The notes below the pieces were generated by a model. The model did not search any database and was not told where the DNA came from. It was given only the letters and a program-made list of their open reading frames with translations. A program made the position numbers and the translations under genes. Shown piece by piece: positions 27,326 to 37,934 of a DNA stretch of 64,000 nucleotides. The stretch lies in assembly GCA_963738365.1 (NCBI GenBank), contig CAVTWH010000010.1, positions 124,001-188,000 on the forward strand, written 5' to 3'. The DNA is from CAVTWH01 sp963738365 (GTDB lineage: Bacteria > Actinomycetota > Actinomycetes > Mycobacteriales > Micromonosporaceae). Position 1 is the stretch's first letter. Each line of letters opens with the position of its first letter.

Positions 27326-27831
27326 GCTGTCACCTCACTGCGTCGCGGATGGAGCCGACTGAACCTGCCGTGGCAGAACAGCAGCGCGTCATCGTCGGTG
27401 TGCCGCTCGCTGGACAGCAGCAGTCCCACGAAAATCGTGTGGTCGCCTCCCTCGTACCGGCGCCACACCTCACATTCAAAGTGCGCCAGTGCACCCGTCA
27501 GCAGCGGTGCGCCGGTCTCCGGTCCCGGCGCCCAGTCGACGAGGTCGAACTGGGCGCCGCCGAGGGGTCGCCTCGGATTGGCGAAATGCCGTGCCACCCG
27601 CTCCTGGTCCGAGCCGAGCACGGACACCCCGAAGTGGCCCGCCTCGACCAGCGCCGCGTGCATGACGGCGGAGTGGTCGATGCAGATCAGTACCAACGGT
27701 GGGTCGAGGGAGACGGTGGTGAAGGAGTTGGCGGTCATTGCGTGCGGGATCGCCCCGCCTACCGTCACCACCGTGACTCCGGTGGCGAAGGCGCCGAAGG
27801 CGCGACGGAGGACCGTCGAGTCGCTGTTCAC
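27322..27831 (-). CDS. flavin reductase (E6-like), enediyne cluster
   Basis: This 169-residue FMN-binding split-barrel flavin reductase has GAFATGVTVVTVGG near the start, AMTANSFTTVSLDPPLVLICIDHS, and a C-terminal DHTIFVGLLLSSERHTDDDALLF. The family supplies reduced FAD or FMN to two-component monooxygenases, and SgcE6 of the C-1027 cluster is a characterised example. The GTG start has an AGGAGG site six bases upstream. Its stop overlaps the P450 start, indicating translational coupling. Confidence 0.9.
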   Translation of the reverse strand: MNSDSTVLRRAFGAFATGVTVVTVGGAIPHAMTANSFTTVSLDPPLVLICIDHSAVMHAALVEAGHFGVSVLGSDQERVARHFANPRRPLGGAQFDLVDWAPGPETGAPLLTGALAHFECEVWRRYEGGDHTIFVGLLLSSERHTDDDALLFCHGRFSRLHPRRSEVTA

Positions 27832-27863
27832 GATCACCTCCTGTGCGTGCCGGTACGTGCCGG

Positions 27864-28304
27864 TCAGGCGCGGGCCTTCGCGGTGTACGGATCCAGAGCG
27901 CGCAGCAGCGCCTCCGGTACCCGGGTCGGAACGGTGCGGGTGTTCGGGCCGCGCATGCAGGCCACCCGCTGGCGGCCACGAGCCACCAGGGTGTCGCCGC
28001 CGGCCGGCTCCAGCCGGGCGTAGTCGAAACTGAATTCCAGTTGGGTCTGCGCCAGGTCGGTCAGGTACATGCGGATCGAGAGCTCGTCGAAGGCGGTGAT
28101 CTCGGCGAAGAACTCGCACTCGACCTTCAGGGTGAACAGCTTCAGGTCGTTCTGCAGGTCCGCGAGGACCTCCGGGGCGTGGTACTTCAGGAACATCTCG
28201 CGGCAGCGACCCTGCCACCGCAGATAGTTCACGTAGTACACGTTCCCCACGATGTTGGTTTCCTCGAACCCGACGGTGTGCAGGTATTCGAAGTACTTGT
28301 CCAT
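27864..28304 (-). CDS. tebC: enediyne thioesterase (TEBC/E10)
   Basis: This 146-residue hotdog-fold thioesterase begins MDKYFEYLHTVGFEETNIVG. It has the family block NVYYVNYLRWQGRCREMFL followed by LKVECEFFAEITAFDELSIR. The SgcE10/CalE7 family releases the polyene intermediate from the enediyne PKS by thioester hydrolysis, and its member genes sit next to pksE. The ATG lies two bases after the pksE stop, so the two are surely co-translated. Confidence 0.95.
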   Translation of the reverse strand: MDKYFEYLHTVGFEETNIVGNVYYVNYLRWQGRCREMFLKYHAPEVLADLQNDLKLFTLKVECEFFAEITAFDELSIRMYLTDLAQTQLEFSFDYARLEPAGGDTLVARGRQRVACMRGPNTRTVPTRVPEALLRALDPYTAKARA

Positions 28305-28306
28305 GA

Positions 28307-31300
28307 CTATCGACGCTCCTCGGTGAGCACTGCGAAGACGACCGGGTCCGGCAGCCCGCGCAGCCGCGTCGCGATGGTCGCGATGCGCAGGTCGCCCGAG
28401 GCGAAGACGGTCCAGCCGGGCTGCTGCGCCGGGCGCAGCACCAGCGGCCCGCGGGTCGGGCGGCCCGCCTTCTGCAGGCATTCGATGGCCGCCCAGATCC
28501 GTGTTCCGGCGGTGTTCTCGTCCTCCCCGGTCACCTTCTGCACCAGACCGGCCAGCTCGGCGTGCGCACCGAGCAGCCCCGGCCAGGAATCCCGCGCCGC
28601 CGATCCGACCGGCTCCACGTCGCACGCCACGATGCCGTCGGCCGCCACGCACAGGGTCACCCCGCCGCCGTGGGCCGCCGAGATGGACGTGTCACCGTCG
28701 AGCTCCGGGCGCCCGTCCGGCCGGTACCGGATCTGCGCCGCCCGGTCCAGCACCCGGCTGGCCGCCAGCGCCGTCCGGGAGCGCCGCTGCGCCACGTGGT
28801 CGGCGTCGGCCTCGGACTTCCCGCCGTTGGCGGCGACCGCGACCGGATCGGGCTGCGCGCTGTCCGGCTCGACCGCGACCGCGACCTGCGCACCCAGCAG
28901 GTCCCCGATGGTCCGCTCCAGGTACGGGCCGAGCAGCGGCGCCACCCACGGCCCCCGACCGTCCCGCTTGCGTACGGCCTGCAGGCGCAGCCCCTCCCAG
29001 CGCTCGATGACCTCGCCCGCTCCGTTGCGTAGCGCGATGTCGTAGATGTAGGCGTCGCCCTCGCGGCTGCGCTCGACGGCGCAGTAGCGCAGCCCGTCGG
29101 CGTCGGCCATCCGCGGCCCGGCCGGGTAGAGGCGCTCGATGCTGGCCGGCAGCAGGGTGGCGTCCGGTACGCAGACCTGGTTGCCGTGCATCAGCGCGTC
29201 CCGGACCCCGGGGTCACCGAGCAGCAGGTCGCCGGAGAGGAAGCTGGCGAACCACGACACCGGCTCCGCCGCCACCTCCACGTCCACGTTCCGGGCTGCC
29301 GCCCGGTGGTAGCGGCGCAGGCGCTGGAAGCGGCCGCCCTGGAACAGCGTGTCGCCGTACAGGTCGGTACTCGGCTCCAGCGGCACCGCGGGCAGCCCCG
29401 CGGTGGTCTGCTCCGGCGGGCCTTCCGGTGCGGCCACGGCGCCGTAGCGCAGCCGGGCCCGGAAGTGCTCGGCCGCGAACGCCGTCTCCGCGCTGCGGAT
29501 CACCACGTCGACGGTGTCGTTTCCGGTCGCCGTGGCGGCCACCCGTACCATGGTGCTGCCGTCCGGCGGCACCACGATCGGCCGCAGGAACTCGGCGTTC
29601 TCGATGACCGGCACCTCCGGCCGTCCGGTGAGCGCCGCCGCCACCTGGGTCATCGCCTCCATGCCGAACACCGCGGGCAGCAACAGGTTGCCGTCGAGCA
29701 GGTGGTCGGGCAGGTACAGGTCGGTGCCGGCGATTCAGTTCGACCTCGGTGACCAGCTCGACGCCGTGGTAGCGCACCAGCGGGCGCGCCACGAAGCGCA
29801 GCAGCGGCAGCTCCGGCGCGTCGTGCCGAACGGTGTCGATGCTGCTCGGTACGCCCGCTGATGACGACCACCGGCGGGGTGGACGCATCGGCGAGCAGGC
29901 GGCGCAGCAGCGCGACGCCCTGGTCGGTGGTGACCGGCGTGATGCCTTCGCGACTGAGCGACTCGACAACGGACAGCCGCTCCCCCATGCCCACGCCCGA
30001 CCAGACCGACCATTCCAGGCAGAGCACCCGGCACTGCGGATGCTGCAACCCGAAGTTCACGGTGGCAGCCGCGAGCCACTCGTTCGCCGTCGCGTAGTGG
30101 CCCTCGCCGCGCAGGCCGGCCCGGCCGATGATGCTGCCGAACGTGACCAGCAGCCGCAGCCGCTGCGGGTCGACCGCGTCGAGGACGGCGCGCAGGCCGT
30201 CGACCTTCGGAGCGAAGGTGCTCCGGATCAGCGCACTGTCCACGTTGGACAGTGCGGCCGGCTCGTTGCGGCCGGCGCCGTGCAGCACCGCGGTGACCGG
30301 CCCCAGCGCCGCGGTGACCTCCGCGACGGCCCGGCGAACGCTGTCCGCGTCGGTGACGTCGGCCCGCCCGTACCGCACGGACACCCCGGCGTCGGCCATC
30401 CGCTTGAGGTTGGCGGCCAGCTCAGCGTCCTGCTCCGGGTCGGAGCGACCCAACAGCGCCAGCCGCGCGCCGCTGTCCACGGCCATGGCCAGCGCGCACT
30501 CGGCGGTGATGCCCTTGCCGCCGCCGGTGACCAGCAGCACGTCGTCCTTGCCCAGTGGCTGGCAGACCTCCGCCGGCTCCACCGGCATGGCACGCAGCGT
30601 CGGTACCCGCCGCACCCCGCTCGGGTCGTAGAACGCCTCGCTGAACGTCGTCGTGGCGGCCACCTCGGCGGTCACCCAGTCGACCGCCTGCGCCAGCCCG
30701 GCCGGGACGTGCGCGATCGTGGTGCGCAGGTGCGGCGCCTCCAGCCGCAGTGTCTTGGCCATGCCGGCTGCTCCGCGGGAGTGCTGGACCAGTACGAACC
30801 GGGTGCCCGGTTGCGCGCCCAGCACCGCCTTGACACCGTCCAGCGGGTAGCTCAGGTCCTCCTCGCGGCTCGCCTCGGGCAGGCACACCAGCACGCCACC
30901 GCCCAGCCGCCCGGATTCCAGGGCACGGCGCAGCGGTTCGGCCAGCGGGTGGCCGGCCGGGGCGTACACCCGCCAGGCACCGTTGGGTTCGGGTGCCGCC
31001 TTCGCCGGCAGCGGGACCTCGTCGCGGTCCACCCGCCAGGCGCGGGCCCAGGGCGCCGCTCCGGCCACCTCCTCCACGGCGGCGCCGTCGGATTCCCGGG
31101 CGGTACCGGCCAGGCCGTCCAACGCCTGCGCCAGTTCGCCCACCGAGGCCGTCGCAAGGTTGGTCGGCAACTGCGCCGGCGGTACCCCGACCAGCTGCGC
31201 GACCTGGTTCATCACCTGTCCGACCGTGATCGAGCTCAGGTGCAGGTCGTCGAGCAGCCGGCTGTCCGTGTGCACCATCTCCAACGGAAGCTCGGCACGG

Positions 31301-34161
31301 TGCGCGGCCAGTCGCCGGATGAGGTCTACGGTGGACTCTTCAGCACCCTGTTCGGCGATCTGCGGCTGCACCGTCGCAGTGGCGGCCGGTGCGGCTCGGT
31401 TCGTACCCACGGCCGACCCGCCGCCGGTCCCCTTGAGTACCAGCGTCGGCGCCGACTCACACGGGTTGGCGAAGAACTTGAACTCGGTACCCACCTGCAG
31501 CGGTCGGGCCAGCCGACCGTGGAACAGCGCGGCGTCCACAGTGGACGCACCGATCACGTATGCCGCGGCGACCACCCGGAGCAGACCCGTCAGCGACTCG
31601 TCGTCGGTGTCCAGCGCGACGGCCGGCAGGTCCACGCAGGCCGAGGCGAGCCGGCTGAGCACCCGTCCCGGACCGACCTCGATGAACAGGTCGACGTCCT
31701 TGGCCGCCAGCTCCACCGCCTGGGCGAACAGCACCGGCTCGACGATCTGCCTGTGCAGCAGGTCGGGTAGGTCGGCGTCGGCGGCCAGCTGCTCGCCGGT
31801 CACCGTCGAGATCACCCGCCGGCCCACCTCGTCGAAGCGCTCCTCGCGCACGGCCGCGCCGAACGCGCCCGCCGCCGGCGCCACGAGCGGGGAATGGAAG
31901 GCGTGCGACACGCGCAGTTCGTTGGCGGTGTGGCCGGCCGCCACCGCCGCCGCGCACGCGTCCCGCACCGCATCCGCGGTACCGGCGATGACCGTCTGGT
32001 TGGGTGCGTTGTAGCCGGCGATGACCACCGGCAGGTCCGCGGTCAGCTGCCCGACCGCCTCCGGGGAGGCGGTGATGCTCGCCATGGTGCCCGACGCGCT
32101 GTGCTGGGCCATGGTGCGCCCGCGCAGCGCGGCGATCCGCAGCAGCGTCTCTTCGTCCAGCGCGCCGGCCCAGTGCAGTGCGGAAAGCTCACCGAGGCTG
32201 TGCCCGAGCGCCACGGTCGCCTCGATACCCAGGGTGGACAGCGCCCGCAGCCCGGCCATCGACCCGGTGACGATCCGCGGCTGGGCCACTTCGGTGGCGA
32301 CCACGTCCGCGCCGGTCGGCAGCGCTGCCTTGGCGTAGACCGCTTCGACCTCACCGAACCGGCGCCGCAGCGCCCCACCGGTGACACCGCGGCCGGAGCC
32401 CTGACCGGGGAACAGGAACGCGACCCGCCCTGGTCCACTGACGTGTCCCAGGAATGCGCGCTCGTCGGGCCCGAACATGCTGACCTCGCCCGCGTCCAGC
32501 GCGTCGCACACCCGTTGCAGTTGCCGTACCGCGTCCTCCGGGGAGGAGGCCACCACCGCCGCGCGGTAGGGCAGGTCCCGTAGTTCCCGGTGCAGCGTCA
32601 CGGACAGGTCGGACAGCTGCGCGTAGGCCACGCTCGCCACAAACTCGACCAGCCGGCCGAGCCGCTCGCGCAGCTCCTCCGGCGAGGCGCCGTCGGCCAC
32701 CAGCAGCTCCGAGTCCTGCGCCGAGGAGGCCAGTGCGAAGGTACGGGTGCTCATCGGCGCGCGCCGCCGCGCGCCCGGGTTCTCCAGGATCACGTGGGTG
32801 TTGATGCCGCCGAAGCCCATCGCCGTGACACCCGCGCGTACCGGGCGGTCGGTCGGCCACGCCTCGGCCTTGCGCAGCGCCCGCAGCGGGGAGTCGTCCC
32901 GGGTGAGCAGTTCGTGCGGGTCGACACAGCCGATCGCCGGCGGAAGCACCTGCTGGTGCACCGCCATCGCCGCCTTGATGAGACCGGCGACGCCGGCCGC
33001 CGCCTTGGTGTGCCCGATCATCCCCTTGATGGAGCCGATCGCGGCCTGTGGAGCCGCCACCCCGCTGTCCTGACGCGCCTGCGACAGGGCCGTCAGCTCG
33101 GTGGTGTCGCCCACCTTGGTCCCGGTCCCGTGGCCCTCGAACAGGTCCACGGTGTCGATGCCGAAGCCGGCCCGCTGGTACGCGCGACGCAGGGCGAGCC
33201 GGTACCCGGAGACCTCCGGGCGGGTGATGCCGCCCTTGCCGTCCGAGGAGATCCCCCATCCCGCGATCGAGGCGTAGATGCGGTGCCCGGCCTGCCGCGC
33301 CTGGTCCTCGCGCATCAGCACCACCATGCCGCAGCCCTCACCGGGCCAGAACCCGTTGGAGCCGCGGTCGTACACCCGCATCTCGCCGGTGGCCAGCGCA
33401 CCGGTCTTGGCGAAGCCGATGATCTCGAACGGGTCGATCGAGAGGTCGACGCCGCCGGCCACGGCGACGTCGACGTCGCCGTCGAGCAGCGCCTTGCACG
33501 CGGTCGCGACCGACAGCAGCGAGGACGAGCAGGCGCCGTCGACCGTGTACCCGCCGCCCTTGAGGTCGAAGTGGTTGCAGATGCGACCGGCGATGGTGTT
33601 CGACAGCCCGCCCGCCAGCGTGTCCTCGTCCACCGCGGGGAACGGCTCCTTGTACGTGGCCTCGAAGTCGTCCAGGAACGAGGCCAGCGCGTCGTCATCC
33701 CAGTCCTGCTCCTTGAGCGCGGCGGCCACCATCCGGCGAACGTAGGGCCAGCGCAGGCGCATCTGGTTGGCCCGGGAGAACTCGCCGGTGAGGGTGTTGC
33801 CCACCACGACGCCGGTACGCTCCCGCGGCAGCCCTTCCGCCATCGGGAAGCCCGCGTCGGCCAGCGCCATCGCCGCGACATCGAGCGCCAGCCAGTGGGT
33901 GAGGTCGGTCGACCGGTACGTGCTGCCGGCCACCTTGTAGGTGATCCGGTCGAACTCGTACCCTTCGATGACCGCCGCGTTGCGGGCGTAGAACTTGTCG
34001 GGTGTAGCCGGATCCGGGTCCCAGTAGTCCTCCAGCCGCATCCGCACGTCCGGCAACCGCCGGAAGGCCCGCCGGCCGGCGAGCGCGTTTTCCCACAGTT
34101 CCCGCGGCGATGTCGCGTCCGGATACCGGCACGCCATCCCGACCAGAGCGATTCTCGTCAT
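28307..34161 (-). CDS. pksE: enediyne iterative type I PKS (PksE), frameshifted at two sites as sequenced
   Basis: The protein has KS-AT-ACP-KR-DH-PPTase architecture and about 1950 residues once repaired, the normal PksE size. KS has Cys211 (VDGACSSSL), His344 (EGHGTGT) and His384 (IGHTKAAAG). AT has GHSLGE near 655, and ACP has DDLHLSSITV near 971-980. KR has VTGGGKGI and Tyr1356 (GEGHYATANE). DH has DLYLPDHLLDG. A C-terminal PPTase carries ACDVEPVG and WAAIECLQKAG. The frame shifts near 29860 and again near 29740, each as if one base were extra. The conserved bridge RHDAPELPLLRFVARPLVR lies in the third frame between them. Sequence error is the simplest explanation. Confidence 0.95.
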
Positions 34162-34178
34162 GCTGATCAGCACCTCCC

Positions 34179-35138
34179 CTACGCCACGAACTCGTCAGCG
34201 ATACGCATGCGCCACACCTCGTACGCCGGTACCTCACGCCCGTACAGGTCGTCCTGCAGCGCCTCGTCGGTCACCTTCGCCGCCTGCTCCGGCGTCATGT
34301 CACAGAACACCTGGGTGGCCACCCCGGTATGCGGCGTCACGAGCCCGGCGCGCACTCGCGCGCCGGCCGCGAACGCCGAGCCCTGGGCGAGCAGGTGGCG
34401 GTGCTCGCCGACGCGCTCCCGCAGCCAGGTCAGCTCGTCCTCGTCGGCACCACCGGCGTAGGTTGCGGCGAGCCCCATGCCGCTGTAGAGGTCGCCGTGG
34501 CGGTAGGCCGGGAAGCCTTCCACCATGGCGGCGGCGACCTTCGCGTCGGCGCCTGCCACGAACCACATGGCGCGGCCGATGCCCTGGTCGATGACCTTCG
34601 CCGCATACCACTGCGGACCGTCCACGGGCCACGGGAAGCGGTCCTCGTGCCGCTTCTCGCGCACATACTGCTGCGTCTTGAAGTACGCCTGGTGGAAGCC
34701 GTACCCGTCGAGCACGAGCCAGCTCAGCAGCGGGTCGGCCGCGTGCAGCCGGGACCATCGCATCCTCGGCAGCCGTGCCATCGCCCAACCGACACCGACG
34801 TAGGCCATGTAGATGTGGCGGTCGCCCCGCCCGGCGAGCAGGTCCGCCACGTGATGCGGCCGCCCCAGCCCCATGGCGTCGCGGATCGCGCAGGCCATCG
34901 CCGCGCCCTCGTAGGCGAAGCCCCGGAACTGCTTCGGAATCTCCTCCAGCTGCTCCTCCGCCTCCGGGGCTCTCGCGGCGTACGCCGCGTGGCCGTAGCC
35001 GGTGAGGAAGGAGCGGCCGACAGTTTCCAGCAGCTCCCGGGCGGCGGCGTTCTTGAGATGGAAGCCGCGCACGTCCAGTTGCGTGGCGGACAGGTTGGGC
35101 GTCAGGATGCGGCGCCGCAGCGCCTGCCAAGCGGTCAT
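34179..35138 (-). CDS. DUF1702 enediyne protein, first copy (UnbL-like)
   Basis: This 319-residue DUF1702 protein begins with LRRRILTPNLSATQLDVRGF and contains FRGFAYEGAAMACAIRDAMG, VGVGWAMARLPR, WLVLDGYGFHQAYF and DQGIGRAMWFVAGAD. All of these blocks recur in the second copy at 51802-52770. DUF1702 proteins are conserved in enediyne clusters but their biochemical role is not established. It is the first gene of the operon that continues into pksE, whose ATG lies 17 bases after this stop. A GGGGGA site precedes the ATG at 35138. Confidence 0.9.
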   Translation of the reverse strand: MTAWQALRRRILTPNLSATQLDVRGFHLKNAAARELLETVGRSFLTGYGHAAYAARAPEAEEQLEEIPKQFRGFAYEGAAMACAIRDAMGLGRPHHVADLLAGRGDRHIYMAYVGVGWAMARLPRMRWSRLHAADPLLSWLVLDGYGFHQAYFKTQQYVREKRHEDRFPWPVDGPQWYAAKVIDQGIGRAMWFVAGADAKVAAAMVEGFPAYRHGDLYSGMGLAATYAGGADEDELTWLRERVGEHRHLLAQGSAFAAGARVRAGLVTPHTGVATQVFCDMTPEQAAKVTDEALQDDLYGREVPAYEVWRMRIADEFVA

Positions 35139-35256
35139 TGGTGATCCCCCAACTTCGACGGCCCGGAGCTGCCGGTACCTGAACCGATCCTGCCCGGCGC
35201 AGCCGGTCATGTCTTCTTCGGACTTGCCAAGCGCAGGCTCTGTCGTATATAGACGC

Positions 35257-35304
35257 ACACACCCCACCGGCTGCCGCGTCATCGCGGCAAACGATGGGGT
35301 GTGT
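35257..35304. terminator. nested hairpin behind the first AraC gene
   Basis: ACACACCCCA (35257-35266) pairs perfectly with TGGGGTGTGT (35295-35304). An inner TGCCGCG/CGCGGCA stem sits in the loop. The position behind the leftward AraC gene and before the DUF1702-pksE operon suggests a terminator that separates the two. Confidence 0.75.
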
Positions 35305-35370
35305 ACCGGAGCGCCTGGGATTCAGGGATCTGAACGCAAGCTCCGGTCGTCCATAGTGGACAGTGCTGGG

Positions 35371-36228
35371 TCAGGCGGCGGTCAGTGAGCCGAGCGGTGC
35401 CGCACGGGACGCCGACGCCCCCAGGTTCGCCGGGGCCGTCAGGCCCCCACCGTCCCGGCCGAACCGCGCGCTCATCGCCACCTTGTACGGGTCCAGCAGG
35501 GCGAGCAGCACCGGCGGATCCACGGCGCACGGCGGCTTGAGCCGCAGGTCGACCGTCCTGGTGCCGGTGTCCTCGAACACGTTGATCGGGCCGCGGGTGC
35601 CGACGTGCATCACGGTGCGGCCGGCGTCGCTCAGTTCGTAGGCGTACTCCAGATCGGGCTCGATGGACTGTGCCAACAGGTACCAGCTGCCCATCGGCAC
35701 GTTGTCCAGCTGGTACCGGCCGGGTCGGCTCAGCACCGCGCAGCGCACCGGGCGGCCCTCCGGGATGCGCCCGGGGAACAGCCCCACGAAGATGATGCCC
35801 GGCACCCCGTGGCTGTCGGCGTGGATGTGCCCGTGCAGTGTCGCGCGGGCGGGCGGGCCGTGCTCCTCCTGCCAGGCGTCGAGGACCTGCGGCGCGAATC
35901 CCTCGTGCCGCCGGTAGACCGTCGGTGAGAGCCCGACACTTCTTGCGAAGCGGGAACTGAAGGTACCGACGCTGTTGTAGCCGACGATATTGCTGATATC
36001 GGCTACCGTCTGTGACGTCGAAACGAGTAGCTGCTTAGCCTGTTGTAAGCGCAACGCGGAGAGAAAGCGCCGTGGCGAAATTCCGGTTACCTGACGGAAG
36101 ATCCTTGTAAAATGGAATTTGCTGAACATGGCGGAACGGGCGAGATCGTCAACGGTGAGAGGCTCACCGACATTGTCCTGCATAGTGACGATTGCCCGCT
36201 CCACAGCACGATGAATGGTCGAATCCAC
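35371..36228 (-). CDS. AraC/XylS-family regulator, first copy, with a TTA codon
   Basis: This 285-residue protein has an N-terminal double helix-turn-helix (about 10-105, with LTVDDLARSAMFSKFHFTRI and VADISNIVGYNSVGTFSSRF). A C-terminal domain of unknown ligand follows (about 130-250). It starts with GTG. Leu61 is a TTA codon (36048-36046), rare in such GC-rich genomes and dependent on bldA tRNA in streptomycetes. That suggests growth-phase control of the enediyne operons. It is paralogous to the regulator at 59357-60155. Confidence 0.92.
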   Translation of the reverse strand: MDSTIHRAVERAIVTMQDNVGEPLTVDDLARSAMFSKFHFTRIFRQVTGISPRRFLSALRLQQAKQLLVSTSQTVADISNIVGYNSVGTFSSRFARSVGLSPTVYRRHEGFAPQVLDAWQEEHGPPARATLHGHIHADSHGVPGIIFVGLFPGRIPEGRPVRCAVLSRPGRYQLDNVPMGSWYLLAQSIEPDLEYAYELSDAGRTVMHVGTRGPINVFEDTGTRTVDLRLKPPCAVDPPVLLALLDPYKVAMSARFGRDGGGLTAPANLGASASRAAPLGSLTAA

Positions 36229-36770
36229 AGCGTTCCCCGATCACGTAGGTCTTCCGATCCTTTGCGGGAAACAGACCACGTCGCCAACCAGTGGCCCGTC
36301 TGCCAAAGATGGTTCGCCATAGGACGGTGACGACACATGAATGGCGCCGGCCGCCATTCCGTTCAACGTCCCCAATCAATGTTAGCCAGACCACAGGAGC
36401 ACGGGCAACCGTTGGGTAACCGTGACCCGCAGACCGCGCAATCCCGAAGAACACGTCATGGCGGGCGAAGCCACCGGCGCAGCGTCAATTGCCGCCGGCA
36501 ACCCCGAGCAAAAGGCCGGCGTACGCGTTCCTGTCGGGATAGTGGCCGTGTCTGGCGCAAGCCATGGCCCACCGGACCTTTGCCACCTTGACGGTGCTGG
36601 TCAGGCGTGTCGTGGGGGCCTGGGAGCTTGCCGGCCTACTCCCGCTACCGCCGGGCACCCGTCGCCCTGGCGGTCTGCGTAACGGCAACACCTACCGTTG
36701 CCTCGCTGCGGGCTGCTGGTGGGTAAGGGCACCCGGCGAACGCGCCGCCGGCACGCTCAAGATCTGAAAA
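36229..36770. other. gene-free promoter region upstream of first AraC gene
   Basis: This region is relatively AT-rich near 36229-36420, where the leftward AraC promoter must lie. It contains a short CGTT-C-AACG dyad. No ORF with proper coding bias was found. Confidence 0.45.
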
Positions 36771-36829
36771 GTGGCCTCCCGGGTGGGGCGGAGCGCTGTC
36801 GAAGGCTCCACTCACACCCGGGAGGCCAC
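36771..36829. terminator. strong hairpin terminator
   Basis: A perfect 15-bp stem (36771-36785 with 36815-36829, arm GTGGCCTCCCGGGTG) has a smaller GGAGC/GCTCC hairpin in its loop. It lies just downstream of the leftward gene ending at 36893. Confidence 0.8.
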
Positions 36830-36892
36830 GCCGGTCAGCCAGCGGTACTGCGGCTGCGGGTGCACGCGGGCCCGCGCACCGCGCTCAGCGCG

Positions 36893-37705
36893 TCACCGTG
36901 ATGAGCTGACCGGGTCGACGAACTGACCGGGCACCCGGCCTTCACCGGCCGGCCCCCGGTAGGCCTGCGCGATGTCCAACCAGCCCTGCGCCTGCGCTCC
37001 CTCGGCCACGAGCGCGAGGTCGGCGTGGTGGCGGCGCCTGGTGACGAGCAGACAGAAGTCCACCGCCGGGCCGCTGACCCGCTCCGGCGAGTCCACCGGA
37101 CCGAAGTCCCACCGGGCGCCGGAGGGCGCCGTCAGCTCGAATCGGAACTCCACGGCGGGCGGCTGCATGCCGTGGGCAAGATAGCCGAAGTCGCGGGTAC
37201 GCACCCCGAAGGCCACCAGGTGACGGATCCGGTCGGTGCGCTCACGTTCGTAGCCGAGGGCATCTGCGATGTCCTGCCCGTGCCCGAACAGCTCCATCAT
37301 CCCGGCCGCCGCCAGGATGGCCGGCGGGAGCGGATTGACCAGCCAGGGCACCACCTGGTCGGCGGGTACCGCGCCGAGCGCCCGGGAGGCAGTGGCCCGC
37401 GAGTCCCGCCACTGCCGCAGCAGCACCTCGGGCGGCTGGGTCAGGCCGTCGGCCATCGCGTGGCGTACGTTGGCGTCGAAGTCGTCGCTCAGGCGCGAGG
37501 TCATCGCCTTGAACGCCGCCGGGTCGGCCGCCGCCAGACCCGCCATGCGGAACGTCGCGATCAGATGCGCGATCTGGTGCGCGATGGTCCACCCCGGCGA
37601 CGGCGTGGGCAACCTCCACTGCTCGGCATCCAGGTCGGCGACCATGCGGTCAACGTCGTCGCCGTCCGCGTCCAGGGCCGCGATCACTTCCTGCAGATCG
37701 GTCAC
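36893..37705 (-). CDS. maleylpyruvate isomerase/DinB-like family protein (TIGR03084 type)
   Basis: This 270-residue protein has an N-terminal DinB-like mycothiol-dependent isomerase domain. The segment PTPSPGWTIAHQIAHLIATF supplies the usual metal-binding histidines, with a later His in LFGHGQDIADAL. A C-terminal sterol-carrier-like domain follows, with FDLAPSGARWDFGP-like blocks. Mycothiol-dependent enzymes can detoxify electrophiles, which would suit an enediyne producer, but the substrate is unknown. The GTG start has a GAGAGGAC site. Confidence 0.82.
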   Translation of the reverse strand: MTDLQEVIAALDADGDDVDRMVADLDAEQWRLPTPSPGWTIAHQIAHLIATFRMAGLAAADPAAFKAMTSRLSDDFDANVRHAMADGLTQPPEVLLRQWRDSRATASRALGAVPADQVVPWLVNPLPPAILAAAGMMELFGHGQDIADALGYERERTDRIRHLVAFGVRTRDFGYLAHGMQPPAVEFRFELTAPSGARWDFGPVDSPERVSGPAVDFCLLVTRRRHHADLALVAEGAQAQGWLDIAQAYRGPAGEGRVPGQFVDPVSSSR

Positions 37706-37875
37706 GGGCTGCGTCCTCTCCCTCGGAACCGGCTTGTCCGGAACCACTTCGCCCCGGACCAGACAACGACCAGCATGCCGACGACGCGATCCGAATGTCT
37801 TCTTCACCCGTGCCGTGCGCCGGCCCTGATCGGCAGAGCGCACGAGTTGCGGACCGCCGTGCGACAACGCGCCGG

Positions 37876-37909
37876 CCGCGGTGGCCGCCAGGTGCGGCGG
37901 CCACCGCGG
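37876..37909 (-). terminator. hairpin terminator behind the MFS exporter
   Basis: CCGCGGTGGCCGCC (37876-37889) pairs perfectly with GGCGGCCACCGCGG (37896-37909) around a 6-base loop. It lies 26 bases after the exporter stop. Confidence 0.8.
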
Positions 37910-37934
37910 TACCGGTTGTGTCAGTGCGCTCCGG

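Noticed and set aside
29650..29860. Literal C-terminus of the long PksE frame as a real end
   Set aside because: The last residues are Arg/Ala-rich out-of-frame sequence, while conserved DH sequence continues in the other frames.
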